Shown piece after piece: positions 31,509 through 41,409 of a DNA stretch of 64,000 nt. Numbering within the stretch: the stretch's first letter is position 1; each line of letters begins with the position of its first letter. The position numbers and the translations under genes were made by a program. The notes beneath the pieces are model-generated. The model was given only the letters and a program-made list of their open reading frames with translations, did not search any database and had not been told where the DNA came from. Source of the DNA: Endotrypanum monterogeii (taxonomy: Eukaryota > Euglenozoa > Kinetoplastea > Trypanosomatida > Trypanosomatidae); NCBI GenBank assembly GCA_000333855.2, contig CM007318.1:982778-1046777 (forward strand), written 5' to 3'.

Positions 31509-32378
31509 CCTCGCCGTGATGCCAGGGGCCACACATCGACCGTTGTGGAAGGGTGCCAAGGACATGCATCCGGTTCACTGGTTTTGTTTTGGGCTTGGGG
31601 TGGTGGCGGATCGGTGCGGGGTGTCGGCGTGCTGCTGAAGCTGAGGGCGGTCGTGGGCCCGTTGTGCGCAAGTGCAGAGTGTGTTCACCTCTCTCCCCCC
31701 CTTACCGCATGGTGCACGGCGTCGCGTGTGGGGCGTGCGAGTTGAGGCGCGAGCGGCGTGCCCGCGCCACCACCGACTCGCGACAGGGTCTATCATGTGG
31801 CGACCGACGCTGGCCGGCCGCCCACGGGCGCCTCTCCCCTTTCCTGCGGTGTGACACCGCGAATCCCAGCATCGGGATCTCTGGACGTCGTGGTGCGGGG
31901 GTGGGGAAGCCGACGCCGTCGTGTGGTGTGGAGCGGTCTCAGATGGTGAGGGAGAGGGGGGGAGTGTGGCGTACGGTGGGGTGAGTGGGAGGGTGGTGTG
32001 CAGGGTACCATAGGGCTGTGGCGTGGCGCTGACCGCCTGTCCCTCCGAGCACAGCCGACGCTCATCCCGACCAGCCCCAGCCACGCGCGCAACAGACGCC
32101 GCAGCTGCCGCTGCCGAACAAGACGTTGGGTGTAGACTGCGCGGATTGCAGCGTGCCACGCACCCCCTGGTGCCTGTGGTGCCCATGACATACAGCGTCT
32201 GGGCGGTGACCAAAGAGGGGAGGAGGTGAGCAAAGGCACGCGAGACGCCTGGCCCGCGTCGGCGGCGGAGGCGGTGTGTTGTGAGGCCGATGGATATCGG
32301 CTGCGGTGCAGTGGAGGGAAGTGAGGTGATTTTTTTTCCCGTTCAAGTGCCATTCGTTCACTTTCTCATGCTGAGGGG
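31509..32378 (+). mobile_element. SIDER-like retroposon, family 1 copy B
   Basis: Almost identical to copy A (4861-5683); only scattered substitutions and changes in C-run length are seen. After GAGGTGA and a T run (32330-32337) it continues with TTCAAGTGCCATTCGTTCAC up to CTGAGGGG at 32378. That tail is shared with old copy G, so copy B is the longest version seen (~870 bp). The 5' end carries the GCCGTGATGCCAGGGG hallmark-like word. It lies in the gene desert before BUD23. Confidence 0.65.
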
Positions 32379-33632
32379 TCTTTATTCCCGCATTGATTGG
32401 AACAGTTTTTTTTCTGATGACGCTTGTATCAACGGTGTGGATTGTTTCATGGCCAAGTTTCGCACTCCATCTCTTCTCACGTTCTCCTTTTATTTTATCT
32501 ACTGGCTTACTTGCTTCTCGGGTTAGAGTATTAATGCAGTGTTGAGTTGTCAGTGTGCGATTGAGTTATGTATGTTGAACCTCCCCGTGCCGGTGTTTAC
32601 ATCCTCAAAAAAACAAAAAAAACGCGACAAAACCATTTTTTTTTACCATTAATCTTCTCTTGTGTGTGCTGTATTTCGCTTTTTTTTTTACTGGTCTCAA
32701 CGCAGACCGATATTTGTTTTGACATGACTCCTGCTCTTGTTTTTTTTTTCGCGTGTGCTTTTTTGTGGCTCGTGCTCCACAGGCAAGACTGTTCTTATGT
32801 GTTCCCTACGACCTTAGAAGCACCACCTCAAAACTGATGCAGGGGAGTGGGAGGGGAATGAACGTGCCCGAGGCGCGCGCATACACACACGCACATACAT
32901 ATATTTATTTATATATTTTAGTTGATCGATTGCCTTCTGGCGTTTACTGTTTTCTATTTCATGTGAATGTGACGCTATATTTTTTGGGTTCAAACGCTTC
33001 ATCATCTTCTTTATTTTTTTATTTCCCTCGACATTAGACGAGGGAAAAGAGGATGTCTTGAGCAACACCAGGTTTTACATGTCTTCCACACGATTCCAGG
33101 TGTCTTCTCGTTTTGACATACCCCTTAGTTTGAACGCGGTTCTTGGCAGTGGGTGGGTGTGCAAGACACACGTTCACCAGATGGCCGGTGAGAACACATA
33201 TCGAGAGAATCTTCTCTCCCTTTTTTTTTCTCTTCACCTGACCCTCGGGGGAATCATAGCAAAAATGAAACCCGTTTGCTGTTTCCTACTAGAGTGAGAA
33301 GGCTGGCTCCTTGAGCATTCCCTCGTACAACTCCCTGCTTTCTTCCTCCTTCCTTCGCTTTTCGCGTGCACGCAACTTTTTTTTTTTTTTTGCTCCCTTT
33401 TCTTGGCGCATTCACATCGAATTTCCGACGGGGGGATGCGATTGAATGTATCAACTCCATTTTTTAAATTATCGGGTGTCTTCCAGAAAAAAAAAAACGC
33501 TCTCCATCCTCTGTAGCAATCCCCCCCCTTTGGGCAGAACATACACCGAGACTGCAAAAAAAAAAGAAGCACGAGCAGGGTGCTTACCCCCCCCCCCTCC
33601 ACACACGCGTGCGCAGAAGAAAGATAACGAAG
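32379..33632. other. intergenic spacer upstream of BUD23
   Basis: No gene is seen. Poly-T runs at 32637-32645, 32741-32750 and 33379-33392. A C-rich tract (33587-33601) followed by AG at 33615-33616 is a likely acceptor 17 bases before the BUD23 ATG. Confidence 0.55.
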
Positions 33633-34901
33633 ATGCCCGCCCCACGCCCGGAGCTGGAGAACCCGCCGGAGGTGTTCTACAATGCCACAGAGGCGCGGAA
33701 ATATTCTGTGAGCACGCGTATGCGTAAGATTCAGCGCGACATGACGTTGCGTGCCCTGGAGTTGCTTGCATTACCCAAGGATGAAGCGGCGATCGCCACC
33801 GGCAGGAACTGCTCAGCTTTGCTACTCGACATCGGGAGTGGTAGCGGTTTAAGTGGAGACGTGTTGACGGAGCACGGTCATGTGTGGATGGGCGTTGATA
33901 TCAGTCTAGAAATGCTGCGTATCGCCAAGGGTGATGAGCTCAGATACTACGACATCGGCAGTGCACAGAGGGAGGCGGACACGGAAGAGGCGCTCCTGAC
34001 CAGCAGTGGCAACGCCCGCTTTGACACGAGCCATGTGAGATGGGGCCTTATAAACTCCGAGGATGACCAAGAGGAGGTGGGCGGTGCCGGAAAAGGCCAG
34101 GCCGATGCTGGGGAGGATGATGGCGTCGACCGAGAGGGCTCCAGCAACTCAGCAGAGGCTGGCGAAGCGCCCTCAGGGCCGCGCATGGTGGAGGTTCTAC
34201 AGAACGACATTGGAGCTGGGCTTCCGTTTCGCCCCGGTACATTTGACGGATGCATCTCCATCTCGGTGCTTCAGTGGCTGTGCCACAGTACCAGGAGGGG
34301 TGAGGTTCCACAGCGGCGACTGATGGCGTTCTTTCAGTCTCTCTATAATGCACTGCGGCGTGGTGCGAAGGCCATTTTTCAATTTTATCCCAGTGACCCC
34401 GCACAGGTGCACATGATAACGCGAGCTGCTATGAAGTGTGGTTTCAGTGGTGGTGTCGTCATCGACTTTCCTCACTCAGCGCGTGCCAAGAAGTACTACC
34501 TTGTGCTCCAGGCAGGTCAGGTTCAGGGTGGGTTTGTGCCTCCGCCTGCCTTGACGGGTCAGGTGGGGAGCGATGGCGATGAGTACGACACCGAGGACGA
34601 CTCCGAATACGACGATACGGAGTACTTCGGCAGCAGCGACGAGGACGATGAGAATGACGACAGACTCCACGATCCAAATAACCGTAAACGCGTTCGCATT
34701 GAAGGAAGAGAGACACGTTCTCACGGCCAGCGCGCGCGAGCGTCTTCTGCACAGGGGCACAAGCGCCGCCGAAAGGACAACCGTCCTGTCACCGGCACGC
34801 GGGACTGGGTTCTTCTCAAGAAGGAAGAGCGACGCCGACGTGGCTACAAAACCACCGCTGATTCCAAGTACACTATGAGATCGCGAAAGCCGCGGTTTTG
34901 A
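33633..34901 (+). CDS. BUD23: 18S rRNA (guanine-N7) methyltransferase BUD23 (WBSCR22)
   Basis: A 422-residue SAM-dependent methyltransferase that modifies a conserved guanine of 18S rRNA during nuclear 40S assembly, with TRMT112 as the usual partner. Visible family marks: PEVFYNATEARKY near residue 12, SAM motif I DIGSGSGLSG at 66-75, GVDIS..ML just after, and FRPGTFDGCISISVLQWLC ending near 217. GFSGGVVIDFPHSARAKKYY follows, and a C-terminus KKEERRRRGY...KYTMRSRKPRF is nearly identical to the family end. It is much longer than the ~280 residues usual elsewhere because of an acidic insert inside the Rossmann fold (about 110-185) and an acidic-then-basic linker before the C-terminal motif (about 305-395). 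The ATG at 33633 matches the family start; the frame upstream reaches only a GTG. Confidence 0.95.
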   Translation: MPAPRPELENPPEVFYNATEARKYSVSTRMRKIQRDMTLRALELLALPKDEAAIATGRNCSALLLDIGSGSGLSGDVLTEHGHVWMGVDISLEMLRIAKGDELRYYDIGSAQREADTEEALLTSSGNARFDTSHVRWGLINSEDDQEEVGGAGKGQADAGEDDGVDREGSSNSAEAGEAPSGPRMVEVLQNDIGAGLPFRPGTFDGCISISVLQWLCHSTRRGEVPQRRLMAFFQSLYNALRRGAKAIFQFYPSDPAQVHMITRAAMKCGFSGGVVIDFPHSARAKKYYLVLQAGQVQGGFVPPPALTGQVGSDGDEYDTEDDSEYDDTEYFGSSDEDDENDDRLHDPNNRKRVRIEGRETRSHGQRARASSAQGHKRRRKDNRPVTGTRDWVLLKKEERRRRGYKTTADSKYTMRSRKPRF

Positions 34902-35935
34902 GATTATGCAAGTTGGCGGAGAGGACTACTCAACGTTGAATGTTTTCCCCTCTGGGTATAGTGGTACGAAACGGAGTTGCCATTTGTCGGGTGGCTTCTC
35001 CTGCCGCTCTTTTATTTTTTTCCTATTTCTACTATCAACCTCGGCATGACATCCTCTTCTTTGTACGAATTAACAGTGGGTATGTGCGTGTGCGGCACAT
35101 CGAGGGCTGTCCTTCTCCCCTCCCCCCTCTTTCGGGACTTCATTCGTGTAATCTAAGCGACCACTAAGACACAAAGAGCAGAAAAGAATACCATTGGGAA
35201 TACTGTAGCCGTGGTCGACGCAACAGACAACAGAAAAGGGAGTCGAAGTCACAGACGGTAAAGCCTCACTCTGGGCATCAGGGAAAAAATCTTGAGTATC
35301 ACACGATCGGACGGCGCGTAGGCTAGTGTGTGTCTTTGTGACTCGCTTCTCTCTGTAGATCTCCGTGCTAGTGGAGTGTGTGCTGCCAGCTCGGCAGCCT
35401 CCCTCCACTTCCTTCCTTTTCTGTTCCATGTCTGGGGTAAGGGTGTGCTGTGCTCTTGCTCGTTGCCATGTACCCCGCTCATATAGGACTCGGACTCTTC
35501 TATTGCGTGGCGGCGCTGAAGGAGAGACGGAAGGGGCGCGCTCGCTGTCTTCCCTTCCTCTGTTTTTTTTTCCCTACATACTTTCGCTGCGCGTGACGTC
35601 TGAGGTCCTTTTGTGCACTCAAAACGAGCACAATAAAACCAATTTGCGTTTGTCTCACGGTCCCTCCACATCATGTCTTGCTGCGGCTCATGTTTGCTTT
35701 CATTCTCACTGCTCCTTTTTTTCCAAAAAAAAACATTTGTGTATTTTCTTCTATTTTCTTCTGGGGCATTTACCAAGCGTCCCAGCACGCGGAACTCAAA
35801 CACGTCTACAGACAGACAAACAGGCACACACGCACACACACACAAATCATCACACGAGCGAACCTCATTACGGCGATTCTGTGCGCCTTTCTGTCAGACC
35901 ACTTTAGTTCACAAATTGACCGGCATTTGTTTTCA
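34902..35935. other. intergenic spacer
   Basis: No gene is seen. A T-rich tract near 35716-35757 and a CA-rich stretch (35822-35848) precede the next gene. The open frame runs upstream of the chosen ATG through this spacer with shadow-like composition. Confidence 0.55.
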
Positions 35936-36838
35936 ATGAACCCAGACGACGGATCCGATACTGTCAGCGTCGTCGAGCCGCTTCCGCAGGAACAAATCAC
36001 CATGTTGCTGAACGTGCAAGACTTTCAGGAGAAGGTCGCACAGGACTCGGTGAACCTCTGCTGTGTGATGGTGACTAGTACTTTGTGCCGTCATTGCGGC
36101 ATTCAGCGCATTCCGTACCCGAAGGTGGAGGGCCCAAACGCCCGAGGCTCTGGCAATGAGAATGATGGGAGCGAAGACGGGGACGCTGACGATGGAGGTG
36201 ACGGCTATGACGACGAGGACGACTCGCAGGCCAACGGTGACGGATCGCGCTTTGCCAACGCTGGTCATTTCTATCGTGATATCGAGTCGCGCATCGTCCA
36301 GAATCATGATACAGCAACGCAGCGTCGACACACGCGCTTTTTTCACGTCTGTGCGTGTACGGAGGAAGAGACCTGTGTCGATTTTTTGATTGCGGCAGAC
36401 CCTGCGTACAGTGTGCTCAACAAGAAACCCACAGCTCAAGAAATTGCACTGCTCCATAAGAGGGCCTATGAGCAGCTGAAAGAGCTGCTGAACTTACTCG
36501 ATGTGCGCAGCACACCTTCGATGCGCTTCTACCTTGCCGGTCAGCCGTTGCGGTATACTGCAATGTCGTCGAGCGGAACCGATGCTTCCGTACCAGAGGG
36601 GGTTACTGAGGAGACAGATGTACTGCAGGTCTCAGGGTCGAACTGGATCAAGTGGTTCCACGTGCTCCAAAATGCAGTGGCTGTTCGTAATGACGTGATG
36701 AGTGCATATGATGCAGGGGAGCGGGCAAAGGCGCGCGCTGCACGCGCTGCTGCGCGCCGACAGGCTCGCCTAGAGCGCAAGAGGTTGGCTGCTTTAGAGG
36801 AGGAGGAGGAGGAGGAAGAGGGCGACGAAGATGACTAG
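35936..36838 (+). CDS. thioredoxin-like protein with acidic insert and charged tail
   Basis: A 300-residue protein with a split thioredoxin-like fold. A strand and redox motif (CVMVTSTLCRHCG, CxxC at residues 51-54) are followed by a ~50-residue acidic insert (about 70-105). The second half has a helix (EIALLHKRAYEQLKELLNLLDV) and the cis-proline segment STPSMRFYLAGQPL (Pro 194), which resembles the usual thioredoxin PT..F..G pattern. The tail is helical and charged, alternating Ala/Arg (AKARAARAAARRQARLERKR), and ends in a Glu run. Both Cys are kept, so redox activity is possible, but substrate and location are unknown. It is not a classical thioredoxin or tryparedoxin (WCPPC absent). The ATG at 35936 begins the part with normal coding composition. 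Confidence 0.65.
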   Translation: MNPDDGSDTVSVVEPLPQEQITMLLNVQDFQEKVAQDSVNLCCVMVTSTLCRHCGIQRIPYPKVEGPNARGSGNENDGSEDGDADDGGDGYDDEDDSQANGDGSRFANAGHFYRDIESRIVQNHDTATQRRHTRFFHVCACTEEETCVDFLIAADPAYSVLNKKPTAQEIALLHKRAYEQLKELLNLLDVRSTPSMRFYLAGQPLRYTAMSSSGTDASVPEGVTEETDVLQVSGSNWIKWFHVLQNAVAVRNDVMSAYDAGERAKARAARAAARRQARLERKRLAALEEEEEEEEGDEDD

Positions 36839-37700
36839 AGCGCGTAAAGGAAGTTATAGTTTGATGAGAGAAGCAGTGCTTTCATGCCGATTAGGGTTCA
36901 CTCTCCGCAGCTGCTCTGGAACGAACGTATCCTTTCCCCCCTCTTTTTTTTTTTCTTGGAGTGCCAAGTGGTGCCCGTTTTTTGTCCCCCTTCTCATCAC
37001 ACGAATCAACTAAGTCTCTCTCGAAAAAGAGGGGCGATGCCCATGTCGGTGTGATGTGTGTGTGTGTGTGTGTACACGACAGACTTTGAATTTGATCCTT
37101 ATGGAAAATCAAAACCGAAGGGCAGAAGATGTAGACTAACCCGTTCGCGCGTAAAATTGTTCATGCCTTTTTTTTTCTCGCGTTCTCTAACGCCTTCGTG
37201 TGTGTGTTGGTGTGTGTGGGACGTGCAGGTATGTCAGAATTGCTGTGCATATGAACGATGTTGAATGCGAGAGAGCAACAAGAAAAACAAAAAAAACGTT
37301 TTTTTTCTGGAAGTGCGGTGCACAGCTCCTACGATCGGGCCATGGGTCAAAGCGGGCGACTCTCAAGGACTGCCTTGCTGGGGAATGTGGGAGGGCAGAG
37401 TCTGTGAGTGGCCCTGTGGGAAGTCCTTTTGGTTCGGAAAGGGAGCGAGGGGTCCGAGTTGATGCCAAGCGGACGAGCGAGCATGAGAAAGGGTCAAGAC
37501 TTGTCAGAAAATCGAAACCCATATGGTGGTGATATGCGCTCGTCACCCTCTACCAAGGCGCCCACGCACAATAAGTTTGTGGTGCGTATTGCCCTTTATG
37601 CTGGACAACGTTCGAGCCATTTTTACCATTGATTCAGCCTTTTCTTTGCACTTTACGGATTGTACCCGCCCTCGCCCTTTTCCCTCCTAACAGACAAATA
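36839..37700. other. intergenic spacer
   Basis: No gene is supported. A (GT)n tract at 37053-37071 and a normal-GC island (37310-37560) with only short frames. Confidence 0.5.
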
Positions 37701-38495
37701 CACACCAGCTCTCAAATACACCTCCTCCCAACGCAGAAGACAGGGCTGTCTGTACTTTTTGAGGGGGTTGACCCACCCACCTGTGTGAAGTGTTTATGAA
37801 GTCGCGATCACTTGCCAATGCCCTCACTCACACACGCACACATCGCCCGGCCGCGGTTCCAAGCGCGCGCAACGCCACGAGCTGAGTGCAACCTATGCCA
37901 ATGGATATGGGCAGTCGGGTCCTCGACTACCGCCGCGCCCGAGTGGCCCGTGGCTCTGAAACAGGCTTGTATCACCTGTGTGTGTGGTGGGGGGGTTGCG
38001 TGCTCGCCTGGCGTGACCGCATCTCACCCCATCCCCACAGCCAGTCGGATGCGAGGTCAGAGTCATTGCGAGGTGTGTACGGGGGCGCCACCGGTATACT
38101 GCGAGCGACTGTAGGGCGAACCGCGGAGCGGGGTGCGTGCTGGGGGGTGGTTGGGATGGGGACGGTTGTTTGCGGAGCCGGCTCATGATTGCCGCAACAC
38201 ACGCGCCTAGGTCCACCACACACCACCACGTGCTGATCATCTGAGCAGATGGAGGCGTCGCGTGCTGAGTGGCGCTAACACATGGCCGTGTGGACAAGTG
38301 GACATACCCAACAAAGCGGGAGGGTGAATGACCCATCTCTGAGATCTTTGTTACCTACAACTCTTATATACTGCAGTGGTATGTGGTTACATCGATTCAT
38401 CACCTCTTCTTCGTTGCTCTCCACTTGAGGATTTCCCTCACCTGTCCCACCACCACCACCACCCACCCACGCACTCCCCCCTTCCCTCCCTGTTC
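37701..38495 (-). mobile_element. dispersed repeat family 2, copy E
   Basis: The reverse complement of copy D (26259-27067) over nearly its whole length, with very few differences in the stretches compared. The pair forms an inverted repeat with ~10.6 kb between, enclosing BUD23, the thioredoxin-like gene and family-1 copy B. Outer limits are CACACCAGCT at 37701 and CCCTGTTC ending at 38495. I find no duplication in the flanks. Confidence 0.65.
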
Positions 38496-39599
38496 GAGGA
38501 CGTGCTTGCTTCTACTTGCCAGGTGGACTGGAAAATCTACCTAATAGCGGCGATCAACACTATCGCTTTTTCATTTTATCGATTTCATTCGCTGACGGCT
38601 GTACTTGGTTGTACACTTGCGAGCGTGCAGGCGCGGGTACTTACACATGACGTGGTCATCGCTTTGTATTCTTGCCTGTGCATAGTGCAAGCTGACGTAA
38701 CCTTTGAACGTTGCTTTGCTATTGGAATCTCCTTTAGAGGAAATTAGACAGCGATTTTTTAAAATAGTGGCGACGTCCGTCTTGATTTCTGTGCCGTTCT
38801 GCTTTGCTCATGTGTGCATGTTTCTCTCCACCTTTTACCACAAACCCTTTCCCTGCTTCCTCATCAGCTCTCCTTTTCTCCACCTAGTTGCTGGATGTGT
38901 TGGTAGTTGAACAGATCTTGTCACAGCTGCTGCCTGTCTCTCTGTTTGTCCTTTTTTGCCTGATTGCGCATTTACGATGCACGTCGTTGTCGTTCGTCTC
39001 AGTACTTTCTGTCCTTCCTAACCACACCTCTGTTCTCTACCCCACACACTTCAGTTCTTACTTGACTTTTGAAAGACCCTCGCACTGCCTTGGAGTACAG
39101 ATGCGTGTATGTTAAGATACACATTTTCAGCTCAGGGTTTCATTCGTGTCTATTGTTAATATTTTTACTTAGGAATCTTTTCTCTTTGAGTATATATCTA
39201 TAGTATATATATCTATATCTATATATATATATATATATATATATATTTAAAAATAGAATTAGTATTTCCCGTTCATCTAATTTCCATCCTTTACTTCTTT
39301 GCTTCCCCTTTCGGGCATCAAAGGGAAGAAAAAAGAAAAAAAACTGCTAGATTTATCAATCAGTCTTGTCTTGGGCTGTTACACCTTTATTATTATTATT
39401 CCCCCCCCCCCTCCACTGGACTGTCGAAAGAACAGTGTTCCGCGAACCGAGACCCATCGTGGTCCTGATGGGCTGCGGCTACAGTTACGTTTTGGGTCTC
39501 CAAGAACAGTTTTCTTTTCTAATAAGCGTCAAAGAAAAAAGAGAAAAGGACGAACTCATCCGATGCGCCTATTTTTAGTTTTGCGCACGCTGTATAACG
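38496..39599. other. intergenic spacer with long TA array
   Basis: No gene is seen. A TA/TATC array lies at about 39192-39246. Pyrimidine-rich sequence around 39390-39413 is followed by the region that may hold the acceptor for the next gene. Confidence 0.55.
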
Positions 39600-40637
39600 A
39601 TGTTCAAACAGTCGTCGCCACCAGCCCTCGTGGGTATCCCATCCCGAGGACCACGCAACACATCCTCTGTCGCTGTTGAGCAAAGACATAATCATCACTA
39701 CGCCCCCGGGCTAGCTAGTACAGATGCAGATAACCACTCGACTGATCCATCGGACTCAGAGCTCCGAGCTAAGCGGGCTTCTGGTCCTTTGTCATCACCC
39801 AAAGGAGCAGCAGGTGGGAGTTCTGCATGGCAACTCGAGCGGGGTGCTCCTGGCTACACTTCGGGTAACAAAGAACGCCGCTCTTCAGAGCAGTGGCCAC
39901 ATCCGCCGCGTCGTAAAGTCCGACCCAATAGCGTTGGTGGTTCACATGGGAGTCCCCGCTTTTCGGGGCCCCGGCAACTCTCCGCCAACGCTGCGGTCGG
40001 TGTAGGACTGTTGCATGAGGGCTCAAACGCACTTGGGGAGGCGCCAACAACTACTGATGGGCTAACGGATGACGAAAGGCTGCTTTTGTGTGGTGTTCAG
40101 CCTGGGTCATCCAAGGCGCTCTGGTATACCACGATGCGCGCACAGTTGGCCGATCGCCGGCTTGCCTTCTCAGCGGAAGACAACGACAGCAGTGCCTCGC
40201 GAAGGCCGAGTGTAGAGGTGGATGCATCGTTTCCGTTGTCCCCATCACCCGCGAACCAGGGTGAAATGACTTGTGTACCACTGGCCTTGCCTGGTAAGCT
40301 TTTCGAGTTGACGGAGCTACCCAACGATAGCGTCTCATGGCTTTCCCGCGCAGCTGCTACTGCGAGACCGGCAGCACACCCTCTAGACAAGTCTCCTCCG
40401 ATGATTGCCGGCAGCGATGACGCCGAGAAGCTGGAGGAACACAATGAGGGTGCCGAATCGAGCAGTCTTGGCGATCTTTCCGCTCCGTTTGAATCAGATA
40501 AAGGAGTGGTCCCCGATATGAGACCAGGGTACCGCAGCGTGTCTCCGGCCTTTCTCAAAAAGCTTCGAATCCCACCAGAGCAAGTCAAGGGAATGCGTGT
40601 AGTGGTGCTTTCTCTTCAGGAAAGCGCCAGTGGTTGA
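39600..40637 (+). CDS. hypothetical protein, disordered
   Basis: A 345-residue protein without a domain I recognise. It is rich in Ser, Pro, Gly and Arg. Somewhat conserved-looking segments are TDDERLLLCGVQPGSSKALWYTTM (middle) and VSPAFLKKLRIPPEQVKGMRVVVLSLQE (C-terminal), which may be short binding motifs. The SP-rich pieces (SSPKG, GSPRF, LSPSP, KSPPM, VSPAF) suggest phosphorylation. Codon use favours G/C at the third position, supporting a real gene. The stop codon is followed after one base by a run of 21 C. Confidence 0.65.
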   Translation: MFKQSSPPALVGIPSRGPRNTSSVAVEQRHNHHYAPGLASTDADNHSTDPSDSELRAKRASGPLSSPKGAAGGSSAWQLERGAPGYTSGNKERRSSEQWPHPPRRKVRPNSVGGSHGSPRFSGPRQLSANAAVGVGLLHEGSNALGEAPTTTDGLTDDERLLLCGVQPGSSKALWYTTMRAQLADRRLAFSAEDNDSSASRRPSVEVDASFPLSPSPANQGEMTCVPLALPGKLFELTELPNDSVSWLSRAAATARPAAHPLDKSPPMIAGSDDAEKLEEHNEGAESSSLGDLSAPFESDKGVVPDMRPGYRSVSPAFLKKLRIPPEQVKGMRVVVLSLQESASG

Positions 40638-40638
40638 G

Positions 40639-40659
40639 CCCCCCCCCCCCCCCCCCCCC
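40639..40659. repeat. C21 homopolymer
   Basis: Twenty-one consecutive C directly after the stop codon of the preceding gene, hence at the very start of its 3' UTR. The length is likely to vary and to be error-prone in sequencing. Confidence 0.95.
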
Positions 40660-40738
40660 GAACAGATCCCCGTTCCGATGGTGGACAAAAAAAAATATAT
40701 CTTCCATCTGAGTGTGCTTCTCGCTCGCAGTAGAAATC

Positions 40739-41052
40739 ACCTCGCCGTGATGCCAGGGGCCACACATCGACCGTTGTGGAAGGGTGCCAAGGACATGCAT
40801 CCGGTTCACTGGTTTTGTTTTGGGCTTGGGGTGGTGGCGGATCGGTGCGGGGTGTCGGCGTGCTGCTGAAGCTGAGGGCGGTCGTGGGCCCGTTGTGCGC
40901 AAGTGCAGAGTGTGTGCACCTCTCCCCCCTTACCGCATGGTGCACGGCGTCGCGTGTAGGGCGTGCGAGTTGAGGCGCGAGCGGCGTGCCCGCGCCACCA
41001 CCGACTGGCGACAGGGTCTATCATGTGGCGACCGACGCTGGCCGGCCGCCCA
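40739..41052 (+). mobile_element. SIDER-like retroposon, family 1 copy C (cut by gap)
   Basis: Starts ATCACCTCGCCGTGATGCCA like copy A, and over its 314 visible bases differs from copy A by essentially one substitution and the length of a C run. The rest is hidden in the N gap. It begins ~100 bases after a stop codon, so it should sit in that gene's 3' UTR. Confidence 0.65.
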
Positions 41053-41367
41053 NNNNNNNNNNNNNNNNNNNNNNNNNNNNNNNNNNNNNNNNNNNNNNNN
41101 NNNNNNNNNNNNNNNNNNNNNNNNNNNNNNNNNNNNNNNNNNNNNNNNNNNNNNNNNNNNNNNNNNNNNNNNNNNNNNNNNNNNNNNNNNNNNNNNNNNN
41201 NNNNNNNNNNNNNNNNNNNNNNNNNNNNNNNNNNNNNNNNNNNNNNNNNNNNNNNNNNNNNNNNNNNNNNNNNNNNNNNNNNNNNNNNNNNNNNNNNNNN
41301 NNNNNNNNNNNNNNNNNNNNNNNNNNNNNNNNNNNNNNNNNNNNNNNNNNNNNNNNNNNNNNNNNNN
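41053..41367. other. assembly gap (315 N)
   Basis: A run of N that cuts repeat copy C and resumes inside a (TA)n array. A full family-1 copy would need ~500 bp more, so the stated gap length is probably not real. Confidence 0.98.

Positions 41368-41409
<42 letters not shown>

Noticed and set aside
31480..31520. target-site duplication for copy B (TGATTTTTTTC on the left, GTGATTTTTTTTC near 32327)
   Set aside because: The right-hand word lies inside the element, since the tail beyond it is shared with copy G. It is also low-complexity T sequence.
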